22,332 nucleotides of DNA from Oscillospiraceae bacterium (GCA_018110855.1 JAGBFZ010000161.1:1-22332), one strand, 5' to 3'. Counted from the stretch's first letter, positions 1 through 8,030 are shown. Numbers and translations are program-made. Notes: a model not told the origin generated them from the letters alone.

Positions 1-75
1 ACCTTTTTCAAATCTTTTTTCAAATTTTTTTGAGTGCCGCTCCCGATGTGTCTTCTCTTCACCGACAGCTTTTTT

Positions 76-104
76 ATTTTATCACATTTTTTCTGCTTTG
101 TCAA
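76..104 (-). promoter_or_regulatory. Leftward SigA-type promoter running out of the window
   Basis: Read on the minus strand, TTGACA (99-104) and TAAAAT (76-81) are separated by 17 bases, a near-consensus vegetative promoter. It points away from comEA towards the left edge. The roughly 70 bases downstream hold no start codon with a ribosome binding site. They end in an A-rich tract with two TTTGAAAAA-like repeats, of the sort seen ahead of stable-RNA promoters, but that reading is inference. The driven gene lies outside the window. Confidence 0.6.
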
Positions 105-175
105 GCACTTTTTGCGTTTTCGGCAGTTTGCTGTCGAATATGCATTAATTATGTCAGCTGTATGTGCAACTTTCA

Positions 176-580
176 CTAAACACAGATCATATCCCGCATA
201 TCCTCGAACTTTTTCTCACCTATTCCGCTTACATTCATAATGTCCTCGATAGTCTCAAAAGGCGTTTGCTGACGGTATTCAATGATCTTCTCAGCCGTTT
301 TCTCCCCAACACCCCTGAGCTTCATCAGCTCTTCCGCACTCGCCGTGTTAATGTTTACCATCAGCCTTTCGCCGGAAGTGCTTTCCGAAGCTGTCGCAAT
401 CTCCCCCGATTCCGACAAAGCTTCCGTTTTCTCTGGCTCCGCCTCGATTATCTCCACAGCAGGAACAGCGGCGTCCCGCTTTTCGGAGATCAGCCCGCCC
501 GTTATCAGAGCCGCAGCCGAAGCCACAAGCAGCACCGCCGCAAGTATTATCCTGTTCAGATCCTTTTCGGAGCTTTTCAT
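176..580 (-). CDS. comEA: ComEA-like helix-hairpin-helix DNA-binding protein
   Basis: The 134-residue protein has one N-terminal membrane segment (about residues 11-30), a Glu/Ser/Thr-rich linker (about 40-72) and a C-terminal pair of helix-hairpin-helix motifs (about 76-134). These include NINTASAEEL, GVGEKTAEKII at 90-100 and VSGIGEKKFEDM at 117-128. This order is that of ComEA, the surface DNA receptor that hands incoming DNA to the ComEC channel during transformation. It is shorter than Bacillus ComEA because it lacks most of the extracellular oligomerisation region. It starts 6 bases after the recX stop, and its GAGGAG ribosome binding site lies at the recX end, so it is probably cotranscribed with recA-recX. 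No comEC is in the window. A general HhH nucleic-acid binding role outside competence remains possible. Confidence 0.85.
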   Translation of the reverse strand: MKSSEKDLNRIILAAVLLVASAAALITGGLISEKRDAAVPAVEIIEAEPEKTEALSESGEIATASESTSGERLMVNINTASAEELMKLRGVGEKTAEKIIEYRQQTPFETIEDIMNVSGIGEKKFEDMRDMICV

Positions 581-586
581 AAACCG

Positions 587-1222
587 TCACTCCTCAAAAT
601 CAAGGTCGTAAAGCTCTAAGACTTCTTTTATCTCGCCGAAGGAATACCCCTTTCGCGCAAGAGCGTTTTTAACCTTTTCGACGCCCTTTCTGTCCGTAAG
701 ATACCGCTCGTATTTCTGTTCAACCAGCTTCTCAAGGCGTTCAAAAGGCTCGTCCTCCTCGGAGAAATTCTCCATTGTCTCTTCAATTATCTCCGAGCTG
801 AGTCCCCTTAGACGCATTTCCTGCTTTACCCGATACCTCCCCAGCTTTTTCACCTCAAAAAGCTGCCTGCAAAGCTTCTCAGCATACCGCCTGTCATTGA
901 TAACGCCCATCTGAGCCAGACTATTGCACACCTCGAAGCAGATATCCTCGGAATAATTTTTCTCCAGCTTGTCAAAAAGCTCGCTGTATGAGTGGTCTCT
1001 CGATTCCATTAAATACAAAGCCCGCTCACGGGCGCGGCGCAGGTCATTTAAATAAATGAGCCTGTCCGCCTCCTCCTCGGATATTTTCATTCCCTTTGAT
1101 ATCCCGTTACTTCTGATAATATCCGAATGTATGTAAATTTTCATATTCTGAGCAAGCCCGCCGCCTGTAAGCTCAATGCACATCATGCTGCCCTTAAAGG
1201 GCGAAATATCAGAAATTATCAT
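587..1222 (-). CDS. recX: RecX family regulator of RecA
   Basis: The 211-residue, charge-rich, all-helical protein fits the RecX family, made of three-helix repeats that bind along the RecA filament groove and modulate RecA. Family-like segments include [14 protein letters not shown] near 73-86, a [15 protein letters not shown] block near 127-141 and [15 protein letters not shown] near 148-162. The start codon overlaps the recA stop codon as ATGA (1219-1222), giving translational coupling, the usual recA-recX arrangement. The first about 50 residues come before the recognisable repeats and may form a separate strand-rich part, as in Firmicute RecX. Internal methionines at 13 and 14 are possible alternative starts, but the ATGA coupling favours the position given. 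Confidence 0.88.
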   Translation of the reverse strand: MIISDISPFKGSMMCIELTGGGLAQNMKIYIHSDIIRSNGISKGMKISEEEADRLIYLNDLRRARERALYLMESRDHSYSELFDKLEKNYSEDICFEVCNSLAQMGVINDRRYAEKLCRQLFEVKKLGRYRVKQEMRLRGLSSEIIEETMENFSEEDEPFERLEKLVEQKYERYLTDRKGVEKVKNALARKGYSFGEIKEVLELYDLDFEE

Positions 1223-2424
1223 GTATCAACGGGAGTAAACTCCTCGTAATCATCATCGGGATCAATGTCAATATCCACCGCAGCCTTAGGCTCGGAAGCA
1301 ATATTCTCCTCCTCGGCAGCATCCGCCGCATTATCCGCAGCAGCCTCCTTGGCAGCATCCTTCTTTGATTTTTTGGAGGTCATAACAATGCTGTCACGAT
1401 TTTCCTTTATCTTTTCCTCGATCTCCTTCATAATATCGGGGTTGGAGCGGAGAAATTCCTTGGCATTCTCACGGCCCTGACCGATCTTCTGATCGTTGTA
1501 GGAGAACCACGCACCGCTCTTTTTGATGATATCAAGATCGGTGGCAAGATCGCACACCTCGCCCACTCTGTCAATGCCCTTGCCGAAAATGAGATCAAAT
1601 TCGCACTCCTTGAAAGGCGGGGAAACCTTGTTTTTGACCACCTTGCACTTAGTTCTCGCACCGATAGGCTCAGAGCCTACCTTGATAGTCTCGCCCTTTC
1701 TGACCTCGATGCGAACAGAGCTGTAGAATTTAAGCGCTCTTCCGCCGGGAGTAGTCTCGGGATTTCCGTACATAACGCCGATCTTCTCACGGACCTGATT
1801 GATAAAGATAGCCACGCAGTTGGACTTGGAAATGACGGAAGTCAGCTTTCTCATAGCCTGAGACATAAGACGTGCCAGCAGACCCACATGATTCTCGCCC
1901 ATCTCGCCCTCGATCTCGGATTTAGTTACCATAGCCGCAACCGAGTCAAGAACGATGCAGTCGATAGCACCCGAGCGGACAAGAGCCTCAGCGATCTCAA
2001 GAGCCTGCTCACCGCTGTCGGGCTGTGAAACGAGAAGATTGTCAATATCAACGCCCAGAGCCTGAGCATAAACAGGGTCGAGAGCGTGTTCAACGTCAAT
2101 GAAAGCAACCTCTCCGCCCAGCTTCTGAGCCTGAGCGACAACATGGAGCGCAACAGTTGTCTTACCGGAGCTTTCGGGACCGTATATCTCAACGATACGG
2201 CCTCTGGGAACGCCGCCGATACCGAGAGCCATGTCAAGGGTCATAGAGCCTGTTGAAATAGCGTCCACATTATAATCGGGAGCCTTTCCGAGCTTCATGA
2301 CCGCACCCTTTCCGTACTGTTTTTCTATGTGAGCGATAGCCGCGTCAAGAGCCTTTTTCTTCTCTTCAGCCGTAGCGAGCTTAACGGGAGCCTGCTTGAC
2401 CGCAGCCTTTTTCTTTTCTGCCAT
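1219..2424 (-). CDS. recA: RecA recombinase with an extended acidic C-terminal tail
   Basis: RecA polymerises on single-stranded DNA, performs strand exchange and triggers LexA cleavage. The core is complete: Walker [10 protein letters not shown] at 82-90, catalytic Glu at 112 in FIDVEHALD, Walker B IVLDSV at 157-162 and the DNA-binding L2 loop [17 protein letters not shown] at 220-236. Numbering is shifted about 16 from E. coli because of a Lys/Ala-rich N-terminus. At 401 residues it is about 50 longer than typical. The surplus is a Lys/Ala-rich then strongly acidic tail (about 345-401) ending [14 protein letters not shown]. Acidic tails are known to autoinhibit RecA, so a longer one may matter. 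A good ribosome binding site (GAGGAGGAC) lies 8 bases before the ATG. First gene of recA-recX-comEA. Confidence 0.98.
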   Translation of the reverse strand: MAEKKKAAVKQAPVKLATAEEKKKALDAAIAHIEKQYGKGAVMKLGKAPDYNVDAISTGSMTLDMALGIGGVPRGRIVEIYGPESSGKTTVALHVVAQAQKLGGEVAFIDVEHALDPVYAQALGVDIDNLLVSQPDSGEQALEIAEALVRSGAIDCIVLDSVAAMVTKSEIEGEMGENHVGLLARLMSQAMRKLTSVISKSNCVAIFINQVREKIGVMYGNPETTPGGRALKFYSSVRIEVRKGETIKVGSEPIGARTKCKVVKNKVSPPFKECEFDLIFGKGIDRVGEVCDLATDLDIIKKSGAWFSYNDQKIGQGRENAKEFLRSNPDIMKEIEEKIKENRDSIVMTSKKSKKDAAKEAAADNAADAAEEENIASEPKAAVDIDIDPDDDYEEFTPVDT

Positions 2425-2456
2425 AAAATTGTCCTCCTCTGAAAAATCATAATATC

Positions 2457-2484
2457 ATTATATCATATGTGCCGCAAAAATCAA
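2457..2484 (-). promoter_or_regulatory. Probable recA promoter
   Basis: On the minus strand TTGATT (2479-2484) and TATAAT (2457-2462) are 16 bases apart, about 35 bases upstream of the recA start. The -35 overlaps an imperfect hairpin (2482-2500) that borders the dispersed element upstream. No clear LexA box (Firmicute GAAC-N4-GTTC type) was seen around it. Confidence 0.6.
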
Positions 2485-2493
2485 GTCCAATAG

Positions 2494-2836
2494 GGTCTTG
2501 TCAGCTTGTCTATAAAGAGTTGAAATGAAAAAAGCACAAAAAATCCCACTCTAAAAGTTTCGTCCACCTTTTCAAAGGTGGCAGGGGTCAAGGGGGCGGA
2601 GCCACCTTGTCGCCCTCCGCAGAGGGCGAAATCCTTTTTTTTCAAAAGAACGGAGCAGGGGTGAGGAAATGCGACAGCATTTCCGAGGGGCGCGAACAAG
2701 ACCGCGCCCCTTCTTTGGCGGTTGTGCAAAACTATCCTCAAAAACGTTCCAGTGGAACGTTTTTGACATATCAATTTTTGTATAGATTTGTGCATATTAT
2801 CAATTGTCATATCTTTTTCGACAGACTGTCAAGACC
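2494..2836 (-). repeat. Dispersed multi-hairpin element, copy 1 (inverted relative to copy 2)
   Basis: This noncoding stretch between the propeller-like gene and recA is, in reverse complement, a close copy of 21863-22214. It carries at least five perfect short hairpins: 2564-2581 (CCACCTTT arms), 2611-2628 (CGCCCTC arms), 2665-2684 (GGAAATGC arms), 2687-2710 (GGGGCGCG arms) and 2740-2764 (12-base arms AAAAACGTTCCA around one base). A sixth, with one mismatch, is at 2589-2609. The ends are imperfect inverted repeats: GGTCTTGTCAGCTTGTC at 2494-2510 against the reverse complement of 2820-2836 (14 of 17 match). Hairpins with CAAGxCC/GGTCTTG arms flank both sides (2482-2500 and 2830-2848). There is no transposase. 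The size and termini are MITE-like. Open frames across it are not conserved between copies. Confidence 0.85.
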
Positions 2837-2966
2837 AAACAGGTCTTGTATTTATTTTCAAATTCATTATAGCACATTATCTGCGTAAAAATCGTAACAG
2901 CAAAATATTACTATTTGTATATTTATGTAATAATTATACAGCAAAACAAACTCCTTCAGAATGCCG

Positions 2967-4103
2967 TCACCCGCAGTCTGTACGAACGGTAAATATCCTG
3001 CCGTCCGAAATATACCCGCAGCCGTCCGCAAAGGAGAATACATCATCGGCATGGATATCACCGAAAGCGGAGTTGAGCGCACTAAGCCCTTTCCTCGCCT
3101 TCTCCCTTGCCCTCTGTGAGGATATCTCGGGGAGCAGGAATTTAACCCCGCCGTCCGAATAAAGTATTCCGATACCGCAGCTTACGGAGAATATTTTCAC
3201 GGGAGTCCTGTCCTCACCGCAGAGCTGATATTTGCCCGCAGTTTCGCAGGTGCGCTTTTTTATCTCCGTCTTGATAATGCCATAGCCGTTTGAAAGCTTG
3301 CAGAGATAATAGGCAAAGCTGCCGAAAACGCACACATCTGTAATATTCTCATAGGTCTTTTCAAAGCTCACGAAATCGTCCTCATCCCTGTGGCAGATAT
3401 AGGAATTTCCCTCGTCTGTTACTGCCGCAAACATTCCCGAGCTGCCGAGAGGAGTGAACTTTTTCACGCTGACTCTTGCCGCTGTGAAGCTGCTGTCGGA
3501 ATCCTCCGCATCGCAGATGTCACCGTTTGCGATCTCTATCATTGCTCCGAGACTCACCGTTTTTTCTATCTCCCCCTCAGGGCTGCATATATAAAGCAGG
3601 GAATCGGAAAATACATAGAATTTACCGTCATAATACGCTCCGTACTCGGGAGCGGTTAGTGCGCACAGGACAGGCTCCTTATCCGCATCGTCATAGACAA
3701 ATACTCCGCCTCGGGGAGTTATGAACATAGCGCAGCCATCTCCCGCAGCCGCTCCCATTACTCCCACGGGACAGCGGAGAGAGCTTATATTTTTGTTATT
3801 GTCCGCCTTGAAAACAGTATGCCTGCCCTCCTCACCGAATACTGCCACCATTCCTGCACTGCTGTGGGAATAAACGGTTTTAAGCGGCTGTTCCGTACTG
3901 AAGCCTATTTCGGATATCTCCGCATTAACAGGCTTTGCAGTCTCGCTTTTTTCGGTATTCCGATTTTTAGCTTTTGAAACCGTTTTATCCGATCTTGCGG
4001 TATTTTTTTCCTTCGGGGTCTTATTGTTTGCCGCAGCGATACCCGCAGCCGCTCCCGCTCCTGCCGCAGCGGTGCATAATAATGCTATATCCTTGGCTTT
4101 CAT
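2967..4103 (-). CDS. Uncharacterised protein, probable membrane-anchored beta-propeller
   Basis: I do not recognise this family by name. The 378-residue protein has an Ala/Gly-rich hydrophobic stretch near the N-terminus (about 6-25), a Lys/Thr-rich polar linker (about 27-60) and then a long series of short beta-strand-like repeats to about residue 330. Examples are AGMVAVFGEEGRHTVF, GCAMFITPRGGVFVYDD, GKFYVFSDSLLYICSPEG and GMFAAVTDEGNSYICH. The pattern suggests a WD- or quinoprotein-like propeller, usually a scaffold for binding other proteins. It is cysteine-rich for its size. Its start is one base after the stop of the YceG-like gene and its AAAGGAC ribosome binding site lies at the end of that gene, so it is the third gene of a coupled operon. 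An enzymatic role cannot be excluded. Confidence 0.6.
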   Translation of the reverse strand: MKAKDIALLCTAAAGAGAAAGIAAANNKTPKEKNTARSDKTVSKAKNRNTEKSETAKPVNAEISEIGFSTEQPLKTVYSHSSAGMVAVFGEEGRHTVFKADNNKNISSLRCPVGVMGAAAGDGCAMFITPRGGVFVYDDADKEPVLCALTAPEYGAYYDGKFYVFSDSLLYICSPEGEIEKTVSLGAMIEIANGDICDAEDSDSSFTAARVSVKKFTPLGSSGMFAAVTDEGNSYICHRDEDDFVSFEKTYENITDVCVFGSFAYYLCKLSNGYGIIKTEIKKRTCETAGKYQLCGEDRTPVKIFSVSCGIGILYSDGGVKFLLPEISSQRAREKARKGLSALNSAFGDIHADDVFSFADGCGYISDGRIFTVRTDCG

Positions 4104-4104
4104 T

Positions 4105-6375
4105 TTATTTGTCCTTTCCGAAAATTCTTTTGAAAAATGATTTCTTCGGGTCTGCTGTACGGCGGCTCAGGTCGGGTATTTGTAAATCAAACATATACTC
4201 GCCCGTCTCCATGCAGCTTATCACGCCCGCATTATAATATTTCTCTGCGCTCTGATAGCCTGTGGGAACGTAGAATATCACATCAAAGCCCAGCTTGCTC
4301 AGAAACGCCAGAAGAATACTGTCCGCTCTTGAAATGACATTCTCCCCTGTGGCAATGTAAATTATCTTTGGATTCACCGCTGTAAAGTCAAATTTCTGGA
4401 TAAGCCTGAGAATTTCGCTGCTCATATTCAGGCAGATGTGAATGATACGGTACTCAAGTCCTCCCGACTTCTGCTCCTTTATGGCATTCATCTCAAGAAA
4501 TGCGGCAAGCTTATCTAAAATATAATCCTGAGTTTCCTCCTTGAGAAAGCCGTACTTGTAATTCTTGTCAGCCTTTGCCGCCGAAATGCTTAGTCTGCCC
4601 TTTTTCATCAGGCTTACGGCATATTCGCAGGAGCCTTCCTCGCTTGTAAGCGGTTCGCCCTTTATTACAAGAGTGTTTTCGGGATATGCCGCCGCCATGT
4701 CGTGTATCTCGTTCCAGTATCTCGGCAGATCCTTGTCCTTTACTCCCGATATCTTCGCCATGATAACGGGGATATTTACCGTATCACCCGATACGCTGAA
4801 ATTGGGACGGTATTTAAGCTCAGATGCCCACAGCGCAGGGATTTCCTCGTACATTGTTCTGAGAGCCACCGCATTTGCCTTTGAATACTGATGGCTGCGG
4901 TATATTCCCGTATCGGTGTACATCATGCTGTCAAGCTCCCGCTCCGCATAATATGCCACCGTTCCCAGAGAAGCGTCTCCGCCCTCACGGGGAAATTTAT
5001 CCGCAGGAAGAGATTCTGTGAAATTCCGCTCGTATAACAGATTATCTTTAAGCTCGCAGGTTCGGCTCAGATCGGGTCTAAGAATCAGCACATCTGCGGG
5101 GCAGCGGGCTATCATCTTCACAAACATTGCCTCTGCCGCATTGTGACAGCCCCCGAATATTATCAGGCAGGGAAAGCCCTTTCTGCCGCCGCCGAAAAGC
5201 TCCTTCTGATATTTTTTCAGCCAGCATAACAGAAATACCGCTTTGGAAATGCCCTTTCTCATTTCATTTCCGTCTGCAAAATACATATCCATAACCGAAA
5301 TGAACGCCCGTCTGATAATGCCTTGAAGCTTTGGGTCCGAGTGTACTATATTAAGCGAAAGCGCCGCTGTCATATCTGCGGGAGTTCTGTAATTTCCCCG
5401 TGGAATGGAAGCAATTTCCTCATTGGTGGGGATCGGCATTTCCTTGTCGATAACAAGAGGGTCTCTTGTTTCTCTCAGCTTCATGTAAAAGCTGTAAAGG
5501 TCGCTCAGATAGGTCATTTTGTTTTCTGCGCCATTTATCCTTGCATAGCAGGTGTAATAAGTATCAGCTTCATTTCCTCTTGCGCTCTGCTCGGTGAGAA
5601 TGTCCTCATAGATATTTCCCGATATCCATGCATTTACGCAGAAGCCGCCGTTTTTTTGTGCAGGGACGGGCATATTTCCCGAAGCAGCCAGCGAAGCTCC
5701 TGTGACAGCAGATATCCTCTGCCGCTCCGCCGATTTTTTCCTGATATCCGCAAGGGTAAAGCCTGACGGAAAATCTCCGCCCTCTGCATTTATAAGCTCC
5801 GCCGTTTTTTCGCTCTGAGGGAGCTTGTCATAATAATCGCTGCCGTCATATTCCGCAATAAGCACATCACAGCCTGCCTTTGCTGCCGCACAAAGCGCCA
5901 TCATCTCATGACGGGTAAGCCCGCCTCTGCACAGTATCTTCGGGGGATATTTCTCCTTTGAAGGGGCAAGGGCACGGGCAATGTCACGTCTGAGCCAGCA
6001 GAGGAATTTGATAAATGTGTTTTTTAATATATTGTCGTTTTTGCCCTCGCCTTTAAGTGTGGTGAGCGAATCGAAAATGCTGTCCGAAAACGCGGAAATA
6101 ACGCCGTCCGAAGCGGAGCAGCATTTTTTTGCCGCCGACTTTATAAATTCCCTGTCAAGGGTGAAGCCGTTAACAGAGGTGCTTTCAAAATATGCAATAT
6201 CGCCCGCAGTGGGATTTGCCATTCCCTTTTCAAGAAATGCTCCGTGCTTTACCGACATGGCGAAAAATCGCAGAAGAAGCTCTTCCGTTTGGGGGCTGTA
6301 TTTATTTATCCGCAGGAAATGCCCTCCTGCTCCCGCAGCTTCCGAAAGAAGCTCCTCAGGGTTGGTAATGTTCAT
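4105..6375 (-). CDS. YceG-like protein (Ter-associated 'biosynthetic module' family)
   Basis: This 756-residue protein resembles Bacillus YceG and relatives (the bacterial YceG domain often linked to tellurite/stress genes), which lack an assigned reaction. Supporting features are three segments of one pattern, Pro-(Lys)-hydrophobic x4-Gly followed 25-29 residues later by Asp-Val-hydrophobic. They are PPKILCRGG...GCDVLI (about 144-173), PCLIIFGG...ADVLIL (402-431) and PKIIYIATGE...GFDVIFY (669-702). There is also a DTGIYRSHQYSKANAVALRT block (about 488-507) and VPVIMAKISGV-like text near 535-545. The first frame codon is a TTG, but the ATG two codons on is preferred because AAAGGACGG lies 10 bases upstream of it. 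It is cytosolic, with no signal or membrane segment. It sits 17 bases after the protease gene and one base before the propeller-like gene. Confidence 0.65.
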   Translation of the reverse strand: MNITNPEELLSEAAGAGGHFLRINKYSPQTEELLLRFFAMSVKHGAFLEKGMANPTAGDIAYFESTSVNGFTLDREFIKSAAKKCCSASDGVISAFSDSIFDSLTTLKGEGKNDNILKNTFIKFLCWLRRDIARALAPSKEKYPPKILCRGGLTRHEMMALCAAAKAGCDVLIAEYDGSDYYDKLPQSEKTAELINAEGGDFPSGFTLADIRKKSAERQRISAVTGASLAASGNMPVPAQKNGGFCVNAWISGNIYEDILTEQSARGNEADTYYTCYARINGAENKMTYLSDLYSFYMKLRETRDPLVIDKEMPIPTNEEIASIPRGNYRTPADMTAALSLNIVHSDPKLQGIIRRAFISVMDMYFADGNEMRKGISKAVFLLCWLKKYQKELFGGGRKGFPCLIIFGGCHNAAEAMFVKMIARCPADVLILRPDLSRTCELKDNLLYERNFTESLPADKFPREGGDASLGTVAYYAERELDSMMYTDTGIYRSHQYSKANAVALRTMYEEIPALWASELKYRPNFSVSGDTVNIPVIMAKISGVKDKDLPRYWNEIHDMAAAYPENTLVIKGEPLTSEEGSCEYAVSLMKKGRLSISAAKADKNYKYGFLKEETQDYILDKLAAFLEMNAIKEQKSGGLEYRIIHICLNMSSEILRLIQKFDFTAVNPKIIYIATGENVISRADSILLAFLSKLGFDVIFYVPTGYQSAEKYYNAGVISCMETGEYMFDLQIPDLSRRTADPKKSFFKRIFGKDK

Positions 6376-6392
6376 ACGCAAAATACCGTCCT

Positions 6393-7772
6393 TTATTTTG
6401 TGAAATTGCCGATAAAGGGGATTATATCCTTGTAGCTCACAGCAAGATTCAGATTCTGACCTCGGCTGAAGCCTGCTGTGCTTATGCCGATGACCTCTCC
6501 GTGCATATTAAGGAGCGCACCGCCCGAGCTTCCTCCCGAAATGGGAGCGGTGAACTGTATCATCTCTATCCCGTTTATTTCCCGAAATCCCGAAATAATG
6601 CCGTCTGAAACGGTGTTGAAAAGTCCCAAGGGACTGCCGATAGCCACCACGCTCTGACCTCTCCGAAGCTCATCACGTCCGCTGTACATTTTAAGGGGTG
6701 TAAGCTCTCTGTCTATCCGCAGAACGGCAAGGTCAAGCTGGGGGTGATATTTTATTATCTCGCTTGTGCGGTAGATGGTTTCATCGTTTTCCAGCTGAAC
6801 GGAAAAAACTCCGCCTGTTCCCGTTACATGGAAATTGGTGAGAATGAAGCCCTCTTTTCCGATGGCGATACCCGAGCCTGAGCCTATGGGCTTTCCCCGC
6901 TTGTTGTGAATGGTTATCATCACCACCGATGAAGCGAGAGTGGCAAGCTCTTCAAATGATCTCTCGCCCGAGGGCTTGGCTTCATTCCGAGGGGGAGCGG
7001 CAACGGCTGCTGTTCTCTGAGAGCTTGTTCCCGTTTCCGAAGGGACGGGCAAAGGGATATGCCTTTCGGGGGCGGTGAGTCTCGGTGCTTTTGCCGCCGA
7101 TTTTATGGGCTGAACGGGTGCTTTTGCCGAAATGCTCTGAGAAGCGGGCTGATATGGGGGTATCACTCCATCGGGAGACAATGCCCCTGAGATTATCACT
7201 TCCTCCCGTCTTTCCATGCCCTCGGGAAGAGAGGGCAGCTCCGAAGTGCAGAGGAGCATTACATCTATTCCCATAAACGCTGCCATAAGGCAGAATAAAT
7301 ATTCCTTATAGCCTGTTTTCCCCGAGCAGACAAGCTTGGGGCATTTTCCGTCCGCTCCGTTCATTCCCTCAAGGAGCTTATCGGCACGGAACATCAGCGT
7401 TACAGCAAGATTTTTCTCGATAGAGGGGTTCAGATTCTTTCGGGCGGTTCTGTAAATATCGCAGATCTTTTTCAGTGCCTCGGCTTTTTCGGGAGAGAGG
7501 ACGCTTTCGCCGCTCTTATATCTGTCCCATTTTTCGCCGTACTCTGCCGCTTCCTTAACATCGGGAACGGGAAATTCGGTTATCCTTTTGTAAACGCACC
7601 GTTCATCTGCGGACAGCCTGCGGTCAAGCTCGGCTATATCCTTTACAAGCTCGCTGCAATACCCCTCGCTCAGCACAAAGTAAACGCTTCTTACTCCTGC
7701 TGCTGTCCGTCCTCTTACGTCACCGAAGGCTGAAACTCCTGTTATTTTCATCGGATTAAACCGCACTTCCAT
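6393..7772 (-). CDS. Cytosolic trypsin/HtrA-like serine protease with YceG-like N-terminal domain
   Basis: This 459-residue protein is encoded first in the operon. Its C-terminal half (about 272-459) is a trypsin-fold protease of HtrA type with an intact triad: His315 in ILTNFHV, Asp347 in HPQLDLAVLRI and Ser416 in SGGSSGGALLN. There is no PDZ domain, signal peptide or membrane segment, which is unusual for this family and implies a cytosolic enzyme. Residues about 205-270 are a Pro/Ala/Ser-rich linker. The N-terminal domain contains CPKLVCSGK...MGIDVMLL (about 144-174), the same Pro-Lys...Asp-Val spacing (25) seen in the neighbouring YceG-like protein. The reading frame extends upstream to a TTG at 7835, but a promoter -10 at 7815-7820 lies inside that extension, so the ATG at 7772 is preferred. 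Its ribosome binding site is weak. Confidence 0.75.
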   Translation of the reverse strand: MEVRFNPMKITGVSAFGDVRGRTAAGVRSVYFVLSEGYCSELVKDIAELDRRLSADERCVYKRITEFPVPDVKEAAEYGEKWDRYKSGESVLSPEKAEALKKICDIYRTARKNLNPSIEKNLAVTLMFRADKLLEGMNGADGKCPKLVCSGKTGYKEYLFCLMAAFMGIDVMLLCTSELPSLPEGMERREEVIISGALSPDGVIPPYQPASQSISAKAPVQPIKSAAKAPRLTAPERHIPLPVPSETGTSSQRTAAVAAPPRNEAKPSGERSFEELATLASSVVMITIHNKRGKPIGSGSGIAIGKEGFILTNFHVTGTGGVFSVQLENDETIYRTSEIIKYHPQLDLAVLRIDRELTPLKMYSGRDELRRGQSVVAIGSPLGLFNTVSDGIISGFREINGIEMIQFTAPISGGSSGGALLNMHGEVIGISTAGFSRGQNLNLAVSYKDIIPFIGNFTK

Positions 7773-7814
7773 TTTCCGCAGACCCCATTTTGACAAAATT
7801 TTTTCGCTCTTATA

Positions 7815-7843
7815 ATTATACACCATATCATGCAAAAAATCAA
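7815..7843 (-). promoter_or_regulatory. Promoter of the protease/YceG-like operon
   Basis: On the minus strand TTGATT (7838-7843) and TATAAT (7815-7820) are 17 bases apart. Transcription would begin near 7808, about 36 bases before the ATG at 7772. The -35 abuts repeat copy A, whose hairpin begins at 7844. Confidence 0.75.
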
Positions 7844-7940
7844 GCGGGTGACGACCCGCGGCGAGGTCGCGTTGTTAGTTTGTGCAGATTGGTATGTTTT
7901 GTCACCGCGCCGATAGGTACAATATCAGCTTGATAAACTG
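7844..7940 (+). repeat. Short hairpin repeat family, copy A
   Basis: It begins with a hairpin GCGGGT-GACG-ACCCGC (7844-7859), then GGCGAGGTCGCG, an AT-rich stretch, the core GTCACCGCGCCGAT and the tail GGTACAATATCAGCTTGA. The same modules recur at 7944, 9742 and 11876. It lies between divergent genes and directly upstream of the protease operon promoter. Confidence 0.75.
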
Positions 7941-7943
7941 GAA

Positions 7944-8030
7944 GCGGGGGACGCCCCGCGGCGAGACGTTCTGTAATTTGTCTGGGCGGCACACTGTCGG
8001 CTCGGTAACGGTACAAATCAGCTGACCCCT
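7944..8030 (+). repeat. Short hairpin repeat family, copy B
   Basis: It starts exactly 100 bases after copy A. The first hairpin is GCGGGG-GACG-CCCCGC (7944-7959), in which the innermost pair T-A of copy A is replaced by G-C, a compensated change. The core appears as GTCGGCTCGGTAAC, the reverse complement orientation of the copy A and C core. The tail GGTACAAATCAGCTGA keeps the copy A orientation. Confidence 0.75.

Noticed and set aside
2740..2764. Perfect palindrome as a transcription factor operator
   Set aside because: It is one hairpin of the repeated element and recurs in copy 2 away from any promoter, so a local operator role is unlikely.
2481..2888. Several overlapping frames of 65-109 codons across the dispersed element
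   Set aside because: They run through hairpins, lack ribosome binding sites and are not kept between the two copies of the element.
7773..7835. Upstream extension of the protease frame to a TTG start
   Set aside because: The operon -10 box (7815-7820) lies within the extension, so transcripts begin after it.
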